In this document: in pieces, positions 36,880-47,372 of the stretch
Position numbering within the stretch: the first letter of the stretch is position 1
Layout: each line of letters begins with the position of its first letter
NCBI GenBank assembly: GCA_034440615.1
Contig: JAOTOM010004114.1
Coordinates: 1-64,000, forward strand
Source of the DNA: Ashinkailepas kermadecensis
Lineage: Eukaryota > Arthropoda > Thecostraca > Neolepadidae
Reading direction: 5' to 3'
Length of the DNA stretch: 64,000 bases
Made by a program: the position numbers and the translations under genes
The notes under the pieces: model-generated
What the model saw: only the letters and a program-made list of their open reading frames with translations
Told to the model about the DNA's origin: nothing
Database searches by the model: none

Positions 36880-37640
36880 CCTGCCTCAGTGTTCTTTTTT
36901 GGACCCGTTTCGACTTTCTTCGTCTACGGATGTATCTTAGGGATCCAATCCATTTTGGTTACGGGCCCAACACATCTTCGAAACCCCTGCTCGTCTTAGG
37001 GTTTTGTTGCATTTTTGTGCGCCGATGATTTTTTAGGTGTTTTCAAACATCCCGATGTGTTTATTTAGTGCCCCATCTTTTTGTTCGTTTTGGGACCATG
37101 TTGCGTTTTGCGACCCAGTCTCTTTTTCAGGCCCTTGTGCGGTCGCATGGCCTTGGGAACTTCCGGTGTATTTGCTTTAGAGCTCCCGGCATGTTTATTT
37201 AGGGCTGCAACGCATATTTTAAGGCCCTGTCGCTTTTTGCGAGACTCTGCACTTTGGAGGGCCAGTTGCATTTTCGGCCCCGTTGTGCTCTTAGGGTTAC
37301 GCTGCGTTTATTTGGGGCTTCTGACGCACATTTGTGGGGTCCCAGTACGATTTTGGGGCTTCTGTGCGATTTGTCTGAGTCCCAGCGCGACTTACCGCGC
37401 CCAGGCGCGTGGTTCCGGGGACCCAACGCCAGTTTTCTGGGCTCAACGCGATGTTTGTGGATCTCTTCTGAATTTTCTTTAAAGTCCGAATCTCGGCCTG
37501 ATTTTTCAAACCCCTGGCGGCATGCGAATCTCACCTCGATTTTTTTTCGAGCTCCGATATGTTTTTCGGGGCCGTACGCGATTTGTGAAGGCATCTGATG
37601 ATATGTTCGGTGCTCCAGAGCCATTTTCCTGACCCAGACA
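36880..37640. repeat. Highly degenerate array with a period of about 20 bp
   Basis: Successive segments such as CGATTTTGGGGCTTCTGTG, CGATTTGTCTGAGTCCCAG, CGACTTACCGCGCCCAGG, CGTGGTTCCGGGGACCCAA and CCAGTTTTCTGGGCTCAA share the plan CG-T-rich-GGG-CC. They follow at 19-22 bp for some 700 bp with very few exact matches. It reads as an old, heavily mutated minisatellite. Open frames of 110-140 codons on both strands result from the lack of stop words in the unit. Confidence 0.7.
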
Positions 37641-38454
37641 TTTCGTTTTTGGAATCCCTCCTTATTCCGTTCGCCGCTGCTGGTGCCTCACTGACTGCGG
37701 GAATGCCTTCGTTCTCTCATAGTTTTATCACTTTGCAGATCACTTCCTGATGCACTCCGATCATCACTCTCCAAACTTCTTTTTCACAATTTGCTCATGT
37801 CAAATGTCTCCAGACACATGTTTCACGAAGCACATTGCATCGTTTCTCGTTGGCAGCAAGTTGCTTCGTAAAATATTCTTGTGAAATCACTCGGTTTCGC
37901 AACGTAGCGTGTCTGTCTTTGTCATGGTACCATTTCCACCGCTTCTTTTCCGATCCAAATAATTGGTGATCTTTGTTCCAAATACGCTTTTCACTATATT
38001 CTCCCAGTCTGAGTCGGGGAAACTACTAAAACCAACTGCGCATCTACTCACACAGTCCATGGTACCGATCCTGACATCACGGTGCCAGTCGCATCTCAGT
38101 GTTAGGATACATATCGCGTCCGAGTGGCTCGCCTCGTGTTTCCTTACAGAAGAGCTCCAATATGCGAGAGATGCGGCATATCGCTGGCTGCAACGATCAC
38201 CCACATTTAAATTAAATTCGATCAAATGCTTCCACTGCTCCCTCTGGTTGGAACCAGCAACCAATTTGCATTAATTGCCCGTGACATGCACAGCTTACAC
38301 ACATTGCCGTCAGGTAGCAGTTCATTCCCCGAACTTCAAAATGTCGGGGCGCGAAGTTCTCGGCACATTTTCCTGCTCTTTTTGGTTGTTCCGGAGTTTC
38401 TTCGACATGACCCAACATAACATTACTAATATATTCTGATTTGCGACTGACGGT
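37641..38454. other. No recognisable gene
   Basis: Unique-looking sequence; open frames on both strands at 37887-38274 are unrecognised. Confidence 0.45.
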
Positions 38455-38995
38455 ACATCCTACTGACGGTCCGTCCGTCCGTTTGTTCGTTGGTCCGTCC
38501 GTCCGCCTGTCCGTTGGTCCGTCCGTCCGTTTGTTCGTTGGTCCGTCCGTCCGCCTGTCCGTTGGTCCGTCTGTCCGTTGGTCCGTCCGTCCGTTTGTTC
38601 GTTGGTCCGTCCGTCCGCCTGTCCGTTGGTCCGTCCGTCCGCCTGTCCGTTGGTCCGTCCGTCCGCCTGTCCGTTGGTCCGTCCGTCCGCCTGTCCGTTG
38701 GTCCGTCCGTCCGTTTGTTCGTTGGTCCGTCCGTCCGCCTGTCCGTTGGTCCGTGTCCGTTGGTCCGTCCGTCCGTTTGTTCGTTGGTCCGTCCGTCCGC
38801 CTGTCCGTTGGTCCGTCCGTCCGCCTGTCCGTTGGTCCGTCCGTCCGTCTGTTCGTTGGTCCGTCCGTCCGCCTGTCCGTTGGTCCGTCCGTCCGCCTGT
38901 CCGTTGGTCCGTCCGTCCGTTTGTTCGTTGGTCCGTCCGTCCGCCTGTCCGTTGGTCCGTCCGTCCGACTGCCCGCTGGTCCGTCCGTCCGTCCG
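38455..38995. repeat. 24-bp minisatellite of TCCG words
   Basis: About 21 units of GGTCCGTCCGTCCGCCTG plus TCCGTT, alternating with a GTTTGTTCGTT variant in a fairly regular order. One 6-bp slip (38754) marks a deletion. Confidence 0.97.
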
Positions 38996-39240
38996 TCTGT
39001 GTACGGGCGTACTCAGACGTCCATCAGGGCTTACCTCGGTAACGGCAGTACCCAGACCACCGACAGCACGTTACACCCGAGACCGTAAGTTGGTGGCGGG
39101 CGAGACCGTGCCCGCCGTGCAAGCCGGACGTTACTGGTCGGATGTGCCGACCCTGGCTCGGGCCGCAGGACACCCGCCGGCGGCTGCTCGCCGACAGAAC
39201 CCGCACCGGTGCCCGTCCGGACGGCCGGCACCACCCTTAC

Positions 39241-39993
39241 CCGGATCCGAGCGATGGCCTCCTGCACCATGTCCTGCTTGGCACGCCTGTGCCGCCGCTC
39301 CGGCCGCTCGTCCAGCTCCATAGCGCCCAGGTACCGCAGATGGAACAGGGAGCCGACGGGCTGCGAGTCGCCCGGCGAGCTCAACCGCCGGCCCGTCGGT
39401 TGCGGGGACTCCACATCCTGGTACGGAGGCTGGGGCTGCCCCGCCTCCTGGTAGAGCGGCTGGGACGAGCCCGGCTCCTGGCGGGCTAGCCGGGGCGAGC
39501 CGGACTGCTGGTGGGGCGGCTGGGGCGAGCCGGGCTGCTGGTGGGGCGGCTGGGGCGGGCCGGGCTGCTGGTACAGCGGCTGGGGCGGGCCGGGCTGCTG
39601 GTACAGCGGCGAGGCGGGCCGGCCGACGGCGGGAGAGGCTCTGACCGACAGTCGCGAGCTGGCCGCGCCGCAGCCGGCGGCGACGGCGCCATTGCCGGTC
39701 GGGGAGGGCGGCGGCGGCGGCGAACGGACAACCAGGCCGGGCGGCGCCGGACTGACCGCCGGACTGACCGCAGGACTGACGGCTGGCCGGACCGCCGCCG
39801 GTCGCCGCCGCCTCTGCCAGCCGTGCTCAGGTGCCGGCGACGGCGGCGTGGCCGGCCGCACGGCGTCGCCGACGCGGCGGCGGTCGGCACACACGTGTTC
39901 GGTCATGTCCCAGGAGAGGGAAGCGGCCGGCGGACGTGGGCAGGGTGACGAGGGTGACATGGACGGCAGGGATTGCGTCTCGGCGTCGCCGGC
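39241..39993 (-). CDS. Alternative PTB-start exon with Pro/Gln-rich N-terminal region
   Basis: An open stretch of 251 codons between acceptor TGTGTGCTCCGCAG (before GCC GGC GAC) and donor ATCCGG|GTAAGG, phase 0 at both ends. Residues about 1-90 are Pro/Ser/Arg-rich with an AVSP repeat. Residues about 130-205 repeat QQPGPPQP/QQPGSPQP. The last 40 residues are a PTB start: SLFHLRYLGAMELDE and DMVQEAIARIR. These align with [12 protein letters not shown] and [12 protein letters not shown] of the 45707-45849 exon, and both end at the same place and phase. It could be an alternative Mint first coding region with its own upstream exon, or part of a separate PTB gene nested in the Mint intron. Its upstream phase (0) differs from that of the other exon (1), so they cannot share an upstream exon. 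Confidence 0.7.
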
Positions 39994-40434
39994 CTGCGGA
40001 GCACACACCCCCAGTTGGTTCACGGTTAGCTCACGGTAAACCACACTCACCCAGGTAGCTGCACCAATAGCTATCCTGATGATTGGAGACCGTTTAGAAA
40101 ATCGATCAAAGACTACGTTACGGCTAGTATCAAACTGGAAAGACATGGACGCCAGTCGACGTCCTGAAGTTTTGGTAAGAAAGCACACATAACCGGTTTA
40201 ACAAGCTCGTCAAATTACATTACGATTTTCTCACTAAAGCCGAGGAGCAACTCAATACAACGGCCAGCGTCAGCTGTTGGCCGTTGTATTCAGTGTCACG
40301 TGAAGCTGAATGAAAGAAGCGGCGGACCGGTGGCCTTCTACCGTCTTCAGTGCAACTCAGAGACAAACATGCAAATAATTGCAAAATGTCGTGACGTGAA
40401 CCAACCAAGAAAGCGGCCCCGACGCAAGCACGGG

Positions 40435-40620
40435 CTGGGCAGGTGGCCAAAGGTCAGCGGGTCCGGACAGGTTGTCCAAGGTCATTAGGTCCGGGCACAG
40501 CTGAGAGCGGTCATGGTCGTGCTCAGAGCGGACCATCCAAGGTCAGCAGGTCCAGGCAGGTCGTCCAAGGTCAGCAGGTCTGAGAGCAGGCCATCAAGGA
40601 TCAGCAGGCCGTGGAAATCA
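40435..40620. repeat. Degenerate GGTC-AGCAGGTC repeat
   Basis: AAGGTCAGCAGGTC and CAGGTCGTCC words recur about every 25-40 bp with many changes. Confidence 0.6.
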
Positions 40621-40914
40621 TTGAGGTTGGCAGGTGAGCAAAATCCGGTAGATCAGCACAATGGACGGAAGGCCCGTGGGTTGAAGCGGGTCAGACGGGG
40701 TCCAGAGGAGCACCATGTAGCGCAGTGACTCCAGAGGTAGCACGGCGGTGACTTGAGAAGCCGGAAAAGCAGAGGCGCAGCTGGCCGGTGTGCAGCGCAA
40801 ACCAAGAACAAGCGGCCGCCGCGGCTGTGCCCGAGGTGCTGGTGTCCATCACGAATCCGCGCAATTGCAGGCACACAGCGGCGGCCAAGCACATTGTACG
40901 CGCCACTGTCACAA

Positions 40915-41145
40915 CGCACACATCACCACCGGACCACTCTGCAGTGCGTGGCATGTGGTGTGGGACTGGACGCCACGAGCGTACACCGAACCGCTGCCAT
41001 TGGGTCCCTCTCAGTGAGTACTGGCACAGCGCACACGCCACCGGACCACTCAGCAGCACGTGACATGTGGTGTCGGACTCCACGCCACCAGCATATCACC
41101 GAACCGCTGTCGCTGGGTCCCTCTCAGTGAGTACTATATCCACCT
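40915..41145. repeat. About 113-bp direct repeat, two copies
   Basis: ACCGGACCACTC...GTGGCATGTGGTG...GGGTCCCTCTCAGTGAGTAC occurs at 40928 and again at 41040 with the same internal order and modest divergence. Confidence 0.88.
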
Positions 41146-42286
41146 GCTTCAAAGCACATATGTGCCTGGCACATACGCGTTTACCGCCAGTCGGAAGCGA
41201 GGAGACACACAGCGAACCAGCAGGCGCAGTTCAATGGCACGCCGTCTCCAGAGATGGTACTCTGTTCGGCGGCACCCGCCCGGTGGCTGTGCTTAATGTA
41301 CGGACGCGCCGGCCGGCCGCGCGCCGGGCCACTGATCCAGTGCGCACATCAGGGCGGTGTGATTGTCTCATCCATCGGCGCCGACCGCCCGCTAATCAGG
41401 AGGCAGTGCACGCACGTGCGGCACGCCGGCCGTGATCGAGACGCCGCCGTCCGTCGGTGGCCGCCGGATATCCGGCGCTTCGCATCCCCACGCGAAGCCT
41501 TCCAAAGTTGTCGCAAGCAAGCGCTGTTCATGAGTGCCCTCCATTGACTCAGGCTTCACACGGACCAGTAAGCAACTTTCTCCCAATACGCGGAGTATTC
41601 GTAATCTGGCGTGACCCCTCTGGTCCCCAGCCTTTCCTAGCATTGTTCATGTTGTGAGACATGAGACTCTGATTTAATTTCCTTCCAGTGATCTTGGTGC
41701 AATGACAGGCCAACAAAAGCCGGCGGCAGGGACCATCTCATACTGGGCCGGCGCTCGCTCCAAGCTCATTCTTAACAGGGCGTGGCATCGTGCCTTGGGC
41801 CGCGCGGCAGCTGAATCTTATCAGCTGCCGCACGGCAGCAGCACAGCTCTGCAGACCATTACATTATGCTGCCAGTGCTAAAACAGTCAAACATAAATTT
41901 GACGCCGCACACTATCGCTCGCTTACCAGAAGCCCACCCAAGTCAAAACGTCATGTTCGTTCTATCGGACGCAATGCAGCATGCACCGGCGCATCACTGC
42001 GCGTGGGCTCACCGGCCTTATCCAACGTTATGGGGCCAGCACTGCCCAGACGTGTCGGCCAACATGCCGATCCGACATGCCAGACCCGCATCTACCACTG
42101 ACGCCAATTGAGCTTCTACGGTCGATGTGATGCAAGGTTCGGATAACCAACTAACCATTTAACCCTATTACTGCAGAGGAAGGGAGCTTAATCGCACTTT
42201 CTTAGGATTTATGCGGACCGCTCGTTAACGATAGGAGCAGCGCCTTTAAATTTTGTGACTTCGAAACTTCCTTCTTGCCTATAATA
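41146..42286. other. No recognisable gene
   Basis: GC-rich to 41.5 kb, then mixed. Open frames up to 122 codons without a recognised domain. The last 6 bp ATAATA may be the target duplication of the neighbouring element. Confidence 0.4.
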
Positions 42287-43688
42287 CAGACCTGTTTACC
42301 CCCTCAAAGTATTTGGAGTACTTCAACCAGCAAAAAAGTGTAATCTCAGACCAAAAAGTGTAATTTGTGGACAACCTTCCAGCATCATCCAGCCCACAGA
42401 GCCTCATCTTAACACAATGGAAAAAAGGCAAATTCGGTAGATCGGGTGGACCTTATTTGTGGAAAACAATCTTAAAGGCGGACAATATCCAGCTCACACA
42501 GCCTCGAAGACGCAATTAAAATTTGGAAACATGAGTACAAAACAAAGCCATAAAAAGAATGTCAAATTCACTAGATGCAACTGTGGGTGTGAGAAACCAT
42601 TGATTTGTACAAAACAAAGTCATAAGCCACAAAAGTGTCAAAATGAGTGGATGGGTGGACTTGATTTGTTGGGTTACAGTTGAGTTGCCTGTGGTGATTT
42701 GTAGCAGGCTGACTTAACGTTGTCAAGAACATCTTTGGAGTAGGTTCTGGTACTGAAGCTTCCTGGGCGAGACTTCAGAACCAGCAAACTCCCCAGAGTG
42801 TCGTCGCCAAAGCATGATCTCTGGTCTGTGCGGTTTTTCCTCACACATGAGAAAACACGCTCACAGTGAGCACTGGAATGGGGAACAGTGAGGATTCCAC
42901 ACATCACTTTGGGGAGTTCTTTCATGGTCTGCTCACCAGTTTCATCTTTGAGATTCCCAATTGCTGACCAGGTGTCGTCAATGCGATCAGCCACACATGC
43001 GGTAATGTCCTCTTGCTGGTACACTCTGAACTGTTCCAGTATTGTCCGCTTGGAGACATCAGGTGGAAGGAGGCAGGGGAATCTGACAATCAGGTTGGTG
43101 AGGCTATGTGTGCTGGATGATGCCTGAAGGTTGGTGTCCACAACCTCCACGTCCTTCAGCAAGTGATCATCCTCCTGCTTCAGACATAGCGGGAGCTTGA
43201 GAAGGAGTGAGTCACACAAGGACCTGAAGTATGCAACAGCTGACAGGAATAACTCCTCGATGCGCTCCTCCCTGAGGGGGTTGTTCTGTTTGGTGTTGAT
43301 GAAATCTCTGGCTGCATCCCCAATCAGGATGTCCTTATTGGGGTGAATGTTGTACTGGAGTTTGTACTGTACTTCATGCACTGACTTGCCTTTCAGTGCA
43401 AAGGGTTTCACAAATCTCACCATGATGTTCCTGATCAGCTTCACCAGGGATCTGTGCAGGGTGTGGATCTTTGGCTCCTCGGCTTGGTAGGCAACCAAGA
43501 CATCCTTAAACAGCGTTACTCATACTTATACTCAACATGAGAACTCGACATACTCAAAATCACCGACATTAAAAAATCGTATTTTCACCTCGCTGATAAG
43601 CGTAATCAGTCTATAAATATCGTATTGGCGTAGTTCCATGTGTAAAATCGTAATACGTACGCCAAAAGTGTAAGGGTAAACAGGTCTG
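42287..43688 (-). mobile_element. Second hAT-like element with 15-bp inverted ends
   Basis: CAGACCTGTTTACCC (42287-42301) is the exact inverse of GGGTAAACAGGTCTG (43674-43688). Subterminal AAAAAGTGTAAT words on the left (twice) match CAAAAGTGTAAG on the right. ATAATA borders both ends (42281-42286, 43689-43694), shorter than the 8 bp expected for hAT, so the duplication is uncertain. The 1,402-bp element holds only the C-terminal part of a transposase, so it is an internal-deletion derivative that would need enzyme from elsewhere. Confidence 0.88.
42674..43498 (-). pseudogene. hAT transposase C-terminal part (uninterrupted, N-truncated)
   Basis: 274 codons without stop. The C-terminal 100 residues hold the hAT dimerisation-type signature: MKELPKVMCGILTVPHSSAH, CERVFSCVRKNR and TLGSLLVLKSR, where the PHSSAHCERVFS segment matches the S-x-x-ER-x-FS core. 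The BED/TTF-type finger and the catalytic RNase-H-like start seen in full hATs (600-900 residues) are missing. It is centred within the 42287-43688 element. The intact frame suggests a young deletion or a family with constraint. I cannot exclude a spliced N-terminus, but no such exon is seen inside the inverted ends. Confidence 0.8.
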
Positions 43689-43721
43689 ATAATATACAAA
43701 TTCGCACTATTTATCTTGATC

Positions 43722-44121
43722 AGAAGCAGACTTAAGTCAGGATTTCTGGAGGAAAATCTGGCTATTTTACACACTTTATTGCACATGCTAATCAGCGTAG
43801 TTCTAGGCAAGCTTACGGTACTGTGGAGAGTTTTCGGAGCGCCAACTGGATAAATGTGTGCACTTAGTGATATATGATATACAGAAATTCAATGGGGGTT
43901 GCAGGATTACAAAAATAGGGGGCTCAGGAGGTGGGTGAATGAGTTTGAAAATAGTAATACATTTTATCATTTTCAACCATATTCCCATTTTAGCTTCCGC
44001 ATCGCTCTTTAATAAACATGTCTTAGAAAATTATAAGTTGTATCTCGACCAGAGGCGGATATAAGACAGGTTATTGGGAGGTATATCGGGTCACTTTACA
44101 CACTTTATTACACATGCAATT
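43722..44121. repeat. About 70-bp direct repeat, two diverged copies
   Basis: CAGAAGCAGACTTAAGTCAG ... TTTTACACACTTTATTGCACATGC at 43722-43792 is matched by CAGAGGCGGATATAAGACAG ... CTTTACACACTTTATTACACATGC at 44050-44121. It is a fragment of a dispersed repeat present twice. Confidence 0.75.
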
Positions 44122-45194
44122 CTGACTGAATCAGAGGGTAGTCGTTGATGTTAGGAGTATGCATTCTACACAACCTCGTATTCTGGGTCCGCCTATGGCC
44201 ACGTTATGCTGAAAGTGCTTAGAAGATACACAGAAGGCCTTCAGCACACACGTCGGAAATCAGTTAGCTGATGTGGACGTTACATGCTAGTTACATGTTT
44301 TTCAATTCAGATTCGCCCAATTTTCGTTCCATGGGATGCTATGCTGATGCATATGATGCATAGGATTCTACGCATTTTCTATCATATGCCTATGCTAATT
44401 ATTTTAGCATATAATGGCAATACAGACATTACTGGACATCAAAATAACGAAACATAGCACATTGGTGGATGTACTCCTTTTTACCGGCTGACTCCGTGGC
44501 CGTGATGGTTTGATTCCGTACGTTATTCACCCTGAGAGTATTTCCTGGAGCGCCAATGACCCTCTTCGTTGCCCAAGGTGCTCTGAAGGATATTAGATGT
44601 CAATAAGCGAGTTCATTTATGTGGACTTCATATGGCGGCTACGGATAGATCCGCAATCCAGCTCAAACGTGATGCGGACACTTCTACGATACCGGAATAC
44701 TAAATTAACGACATAGGACACGGAAAGATGTCATATAAGGTTAAAAAAAACTAACTTTGGGCTGCCATTTTATGGTGCCTGGAAACGGCACTCATTAAAA
44801 AAAAACTTACGCGTGCTATCAAACATCAGTCATTTAACTGCCAAATGATAACAAGATTACAAATCGCTCGATAAATACGGCAACACTGGGAAACCAAAAA
44901 TAAAAATAAACATCCTACTTTTAACCTCATATCCTACCCCCTTTATCCATGACAAAACACTCAACATGTTTGTCCAGAAACGTAGACCACGCTCCAAGGA
45001 ACCGAAAGCCGCTTTCCGCGAATAAATCGCTCCAGTGGTTATCGAAATACACAGGGTGCCGACTTAGCCCAACGCCGATTTACATGTTTTTCATCCCTAC
45101 AGCAATAGGGCTGATCTCAAGCTGGACTGCGAGCGTGCCGAGCGTGCTGCAGCTGGAAAAAAACGAGCATCGCGTGTCAGCAGCGTGCCCTGGG
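44122..45194. other. No recognisable gene
   Basis: AT-rich, part of the large Mint intron. Confidence 0.5.
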
Positions 45195-45515
45195 TTCGGC
45201 CAGCGATTCTGGCCGGAGCATCGCCGCTCGATAGGGATTATCAAGTTGGAGGACGTGCCGGCGGCTGGTCGCCAACACCCCGCTACTTCACCATCGCAGG
45301 GTTACGCCAGCGAATCTAGCCGGAGCATCGCCGCTCGATGGGGATTATCAAGCTGGAGGACATGCCGGTCAGCGGCTGGTCGCCAATACCCCGCTACTTC
45401 ACCATCGCAGGGTCACACCAGCGAATCTAGCCGGAGCATCGCCGCTCGATGGGGATTATCAAGTTGGAGGACGTGCCGGCGGCTGGTCATCAATACCCCG
45501 CTACTTCACCATAGC
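45195..45515. repeat. 108-111-bp repeat, three copies, next to a Mint exon
   Basis: CCGGAGCATCGCCGCTCGAT then GGGGATTATCAAG-TGGAGGAC and CCCCGCTACTTCACCAT recur from 45213, 45321 and 45432. It lies about 190 bp downstream (gene strand) of the 45707 exon end. Confidence 0.93.
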
Positions 45516-45706
45516 ATAGCCGGCAGTCGCTGGCGCCGCCTCGCACGCGGTACCCACCGGAAGGCGGCGGGCGGCGACGGCGGTGTAACACGACAAGGCA
45601 CAGCACGGACAGAAGCCGTGGCACGTGGCGGAGCGGTGCAACACACGGCTACGGCTGGACACAAGCCGCGCACAGCCGCCAGCGCCGGCAGCCGGCGCGC
45701 GCCCAC

Positions 45707-45849
45707 CTTGATTCGGGAGACGGCCTCCTCTGCCTGCATCATGCGCGTCGCCTTGGTGGGCTGGCCCTCGCAGACGAGCTGCGTCGAGCCGAGGTAGCGG
45801 GCGCGGAACAGAACGCCCTCGATCAGCACTGCCGGTTCATGGACGATCA
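45707..45849 (-). CDS. Mint: Mint exon, PTB N-terminal strand and helix
   Basis: 143 bp: phase 1 on entry (acceptor CCGTGCCGCAG before TG ATC GTC CAT) and phase 0 on exit (ATCAAG|GTGGGC). It encodes [32 protein letters not shown] and [13 protein letters not shown]. The [14 protein letters not shown] strand and the [12 protein letters not shown] helix are diagnostic of the X11/Mint PTB and closest to the arthropod form. The next conserved segment (VPDGETQP) lies 20.6 kb away at 25090. A second acceptor-like CCGGCAG lies 21 bp into the exon in the same phase and would drop 7 residues. Confidence 0.93.
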
Positions 45850-46389
45850 CTGCGGCACGGTCGTGCTCCGGTCAGACACGACACGACACGACACGACACG
45901 ACACGGGCCACTCAGACAATCGTCGGCACGTCAACAACGAGAATAACATAAACACGTCAATAGCTACGGCTTAACAGCAGCCACAGGGGCCTACGTATCT
46001 GGGTACGCCTACGCAGCCTACGAAAGAAAGATACTGTCGGAGAGAAAAAGGACTGAACCCTGCTAATCAATGTTATAACCTGAGTTATAGAGCAACGATC
46101 GATCCAACTGTGCTACCATGGCCAATCTCATCAGAATCACATACGAAGGTCGGCACTGAATCCACCGTCAAGTACACCTGCTGCTAGTACAATTTCCAAT
46201 TTATAAGCATGACCTAAGACATAGACGGTCCAGGACCCAACAAGAACCGGAGGCAATCCTGAAGGGGCCTGCAATTTCCACACCTACTGACATCAATTTC
46301 ATGCCATCCACCTACTGCACAACTTATAACTCAAAAACAAGACTCGGACCTAAGTGCATTATTCCCATCCAAACTATTTTCAAATACAT
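45850..46389. other. No recognisable gene
   Basis: A short ACACG repeat lies at 45876-45906. The rest is unique-looking. Confidence 0.5.
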
Positions 46390-46623
46390 TTAATGAGGAA
46401 CTCCTATTACATCAGCAGGCAGTTTATTCCATTGACCAACCACCCCTTGGCTGGAAGTCTGCCGGCGTTTAACTGCCCTACATCTTGAGTTGTCTGACCT
46501 GAATTGATGATTCCCATGCGATTCCTTAAATTGAAGATAATTATTTTGATTGATATCATATAACCCTTTAATCGCACCACCCCTTAATTTCTTATACTTG
46601 AGTGAGTAGATATCTGATGCCAT
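46390..46623 (-). pseudogene. Non-LTR retrotransposon (LINE) 3' fragment
   Basis: About 77 codons resembling the extreme C-terminus of LINE reverse transcriptases: DIYSLKYKKLRGG, then NHQFRSDNSRCRAVKRR, then SSQGVVGQWNKLPADVI. The F/S-QRVV-x-W-N-x-LP-x-x-VV motif ends many Jockey/CR1-like proteins. It is 5'-truncated as is usual for LINE copies. No tail repeat was recognised. Confidence 0.75.
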
Positions 46624-46651
46624 GAGCCTCTCCCCATATTCTAAAGTGCCT

Positions 46652-46713
46652 GATTGATCGATTGATTATTTGGGATTAGGGGCGCATCAACTGTTACTGG
46701 TTATGTAGCGCCC
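46652..46713 (-). mobile_element. Short hairpin retroposon, copy 5
   Basis: Flanked by 14-bp direct repeats with one mismatch (ATTCTAAAGTGCCT at 46638-46651, ATTGTAAAGTGCCT at 46714-46727). The tail in its own sense is an AATC repeat, CCCAAATAATCAATCG and onward. The inner stem is AACT...GGTT, a compensatory double change relative to GACT...GGTC in copies 1-3. Confidence 0.88.
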
Positions 46714-46727
46714 ATTGTAAAGTGCCT

Positions 46728-47278
46728 AAAGGTGCCCACATTCTAAAGTGAGTCACAATCAAGACACCAGCATGGAAAGGCAACTCAAAGAAAGCTAGTC
46801 AGAGACCGCGGCGGAGGAAGCTCACAGATCAGCAACCAACATGGAAGCACAACTGAGAGATTGACGGACACCAATTTGGGAGGAACATGCTCACAATTTA
46901 GGCGCTGGCACCGGAGCCGTCGAATAGCGTGTATTGATGGAGGGTCGGTGGTGAAGGAATAATGCTACAGCAACACTGCTACCCAAATTTGCTACGCCAC
47001 ACGGTTTAAGAGCGTCTTAAACATCAGCAGTGAATCCCGGTAGGCTCGCCAACGCTACTAAAAGCAGATTGCAACACATTTCGCAGGTTTATGACACCGA
47101 CCCCGTGTAACTTTGAAACCCAAAATGCAGTTGCGCAATATTTCAAAAGCGTGTAACTTATGCTCTTAAATTACAAACTCATGGTCATTCTATCAGGCTG
47201 AAAGCTTTACAGGGAGGTCATAGTGTGATGGGTATCGAGAGGCCGGCATGCGGCGCTTTCAGCGCCCCGACGCGGTGC
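46728..47278. other. No recognisable gene
   Basis: Unique-looking; no coding signal. Confidence 0.5.
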
Positions 47279-47372
47279 GCGGTGGCTGCGTCTCCGGGTA
47301 CACGGTGGCTGCGTCTCCGGGCACACGGTGGCTGCGTCTCCGGGCACACGGTGGCTGCGTCTCCGGGCACAC
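47279..47372. repeat. 23-bp minisatellite, four copies
   Basis: GGTGGCTGCGTCTCCGGGCA recurs every 23 bp with single changes. Confidence 0.95.

Larger units (their letters stand above)
19699..45849 (-). other. Mint: X11/Mint (APBA) adaptor gene, exons for PTB, PDZ1-PDZ2 and C-terminus
   Basis: Six minus-strand exons (45849-45707, 25090-25004, 21888-21733, 21378-21196, 20894-20421, 19770-19699) join in frame with GT-AG borders. They give 370 codons covering the whole conserved C-terminal half of X11/Mint: a PTB domain, its C-terminal helix, two PDZ domains and the PVYI tail. Mint proteins are neuronal cytosolic adaptors. The PTB binds the NPTY motif of APP-family receptors, and the PDZ pair binds channel and neurexin tails and acts in Golgi-to-surface and synaptic traffic. 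The first intron spans 20.6 kb and holds another PTB-start exon (39241-39993). Exons are GC-rich and show no frame damage. N-terminal exons (Munc18- and CASK-binding parts in relatives) are not recognised in the window. Confidence 0.95.

Noticed and set aside
37081..37624. Open frames of 114-141 codons on both strands
   Set aside because: They follow the degenerate 20-bp periodic sequence, and no domain is seen on either strand.
38441..39323. VRPSACPLVRPS-type repeat protein on the plus strand
   Set aside because: Product of the 24-bp TCCG minisatellite; all three frames are open and it runs into antisense of the alternative PTB exon.
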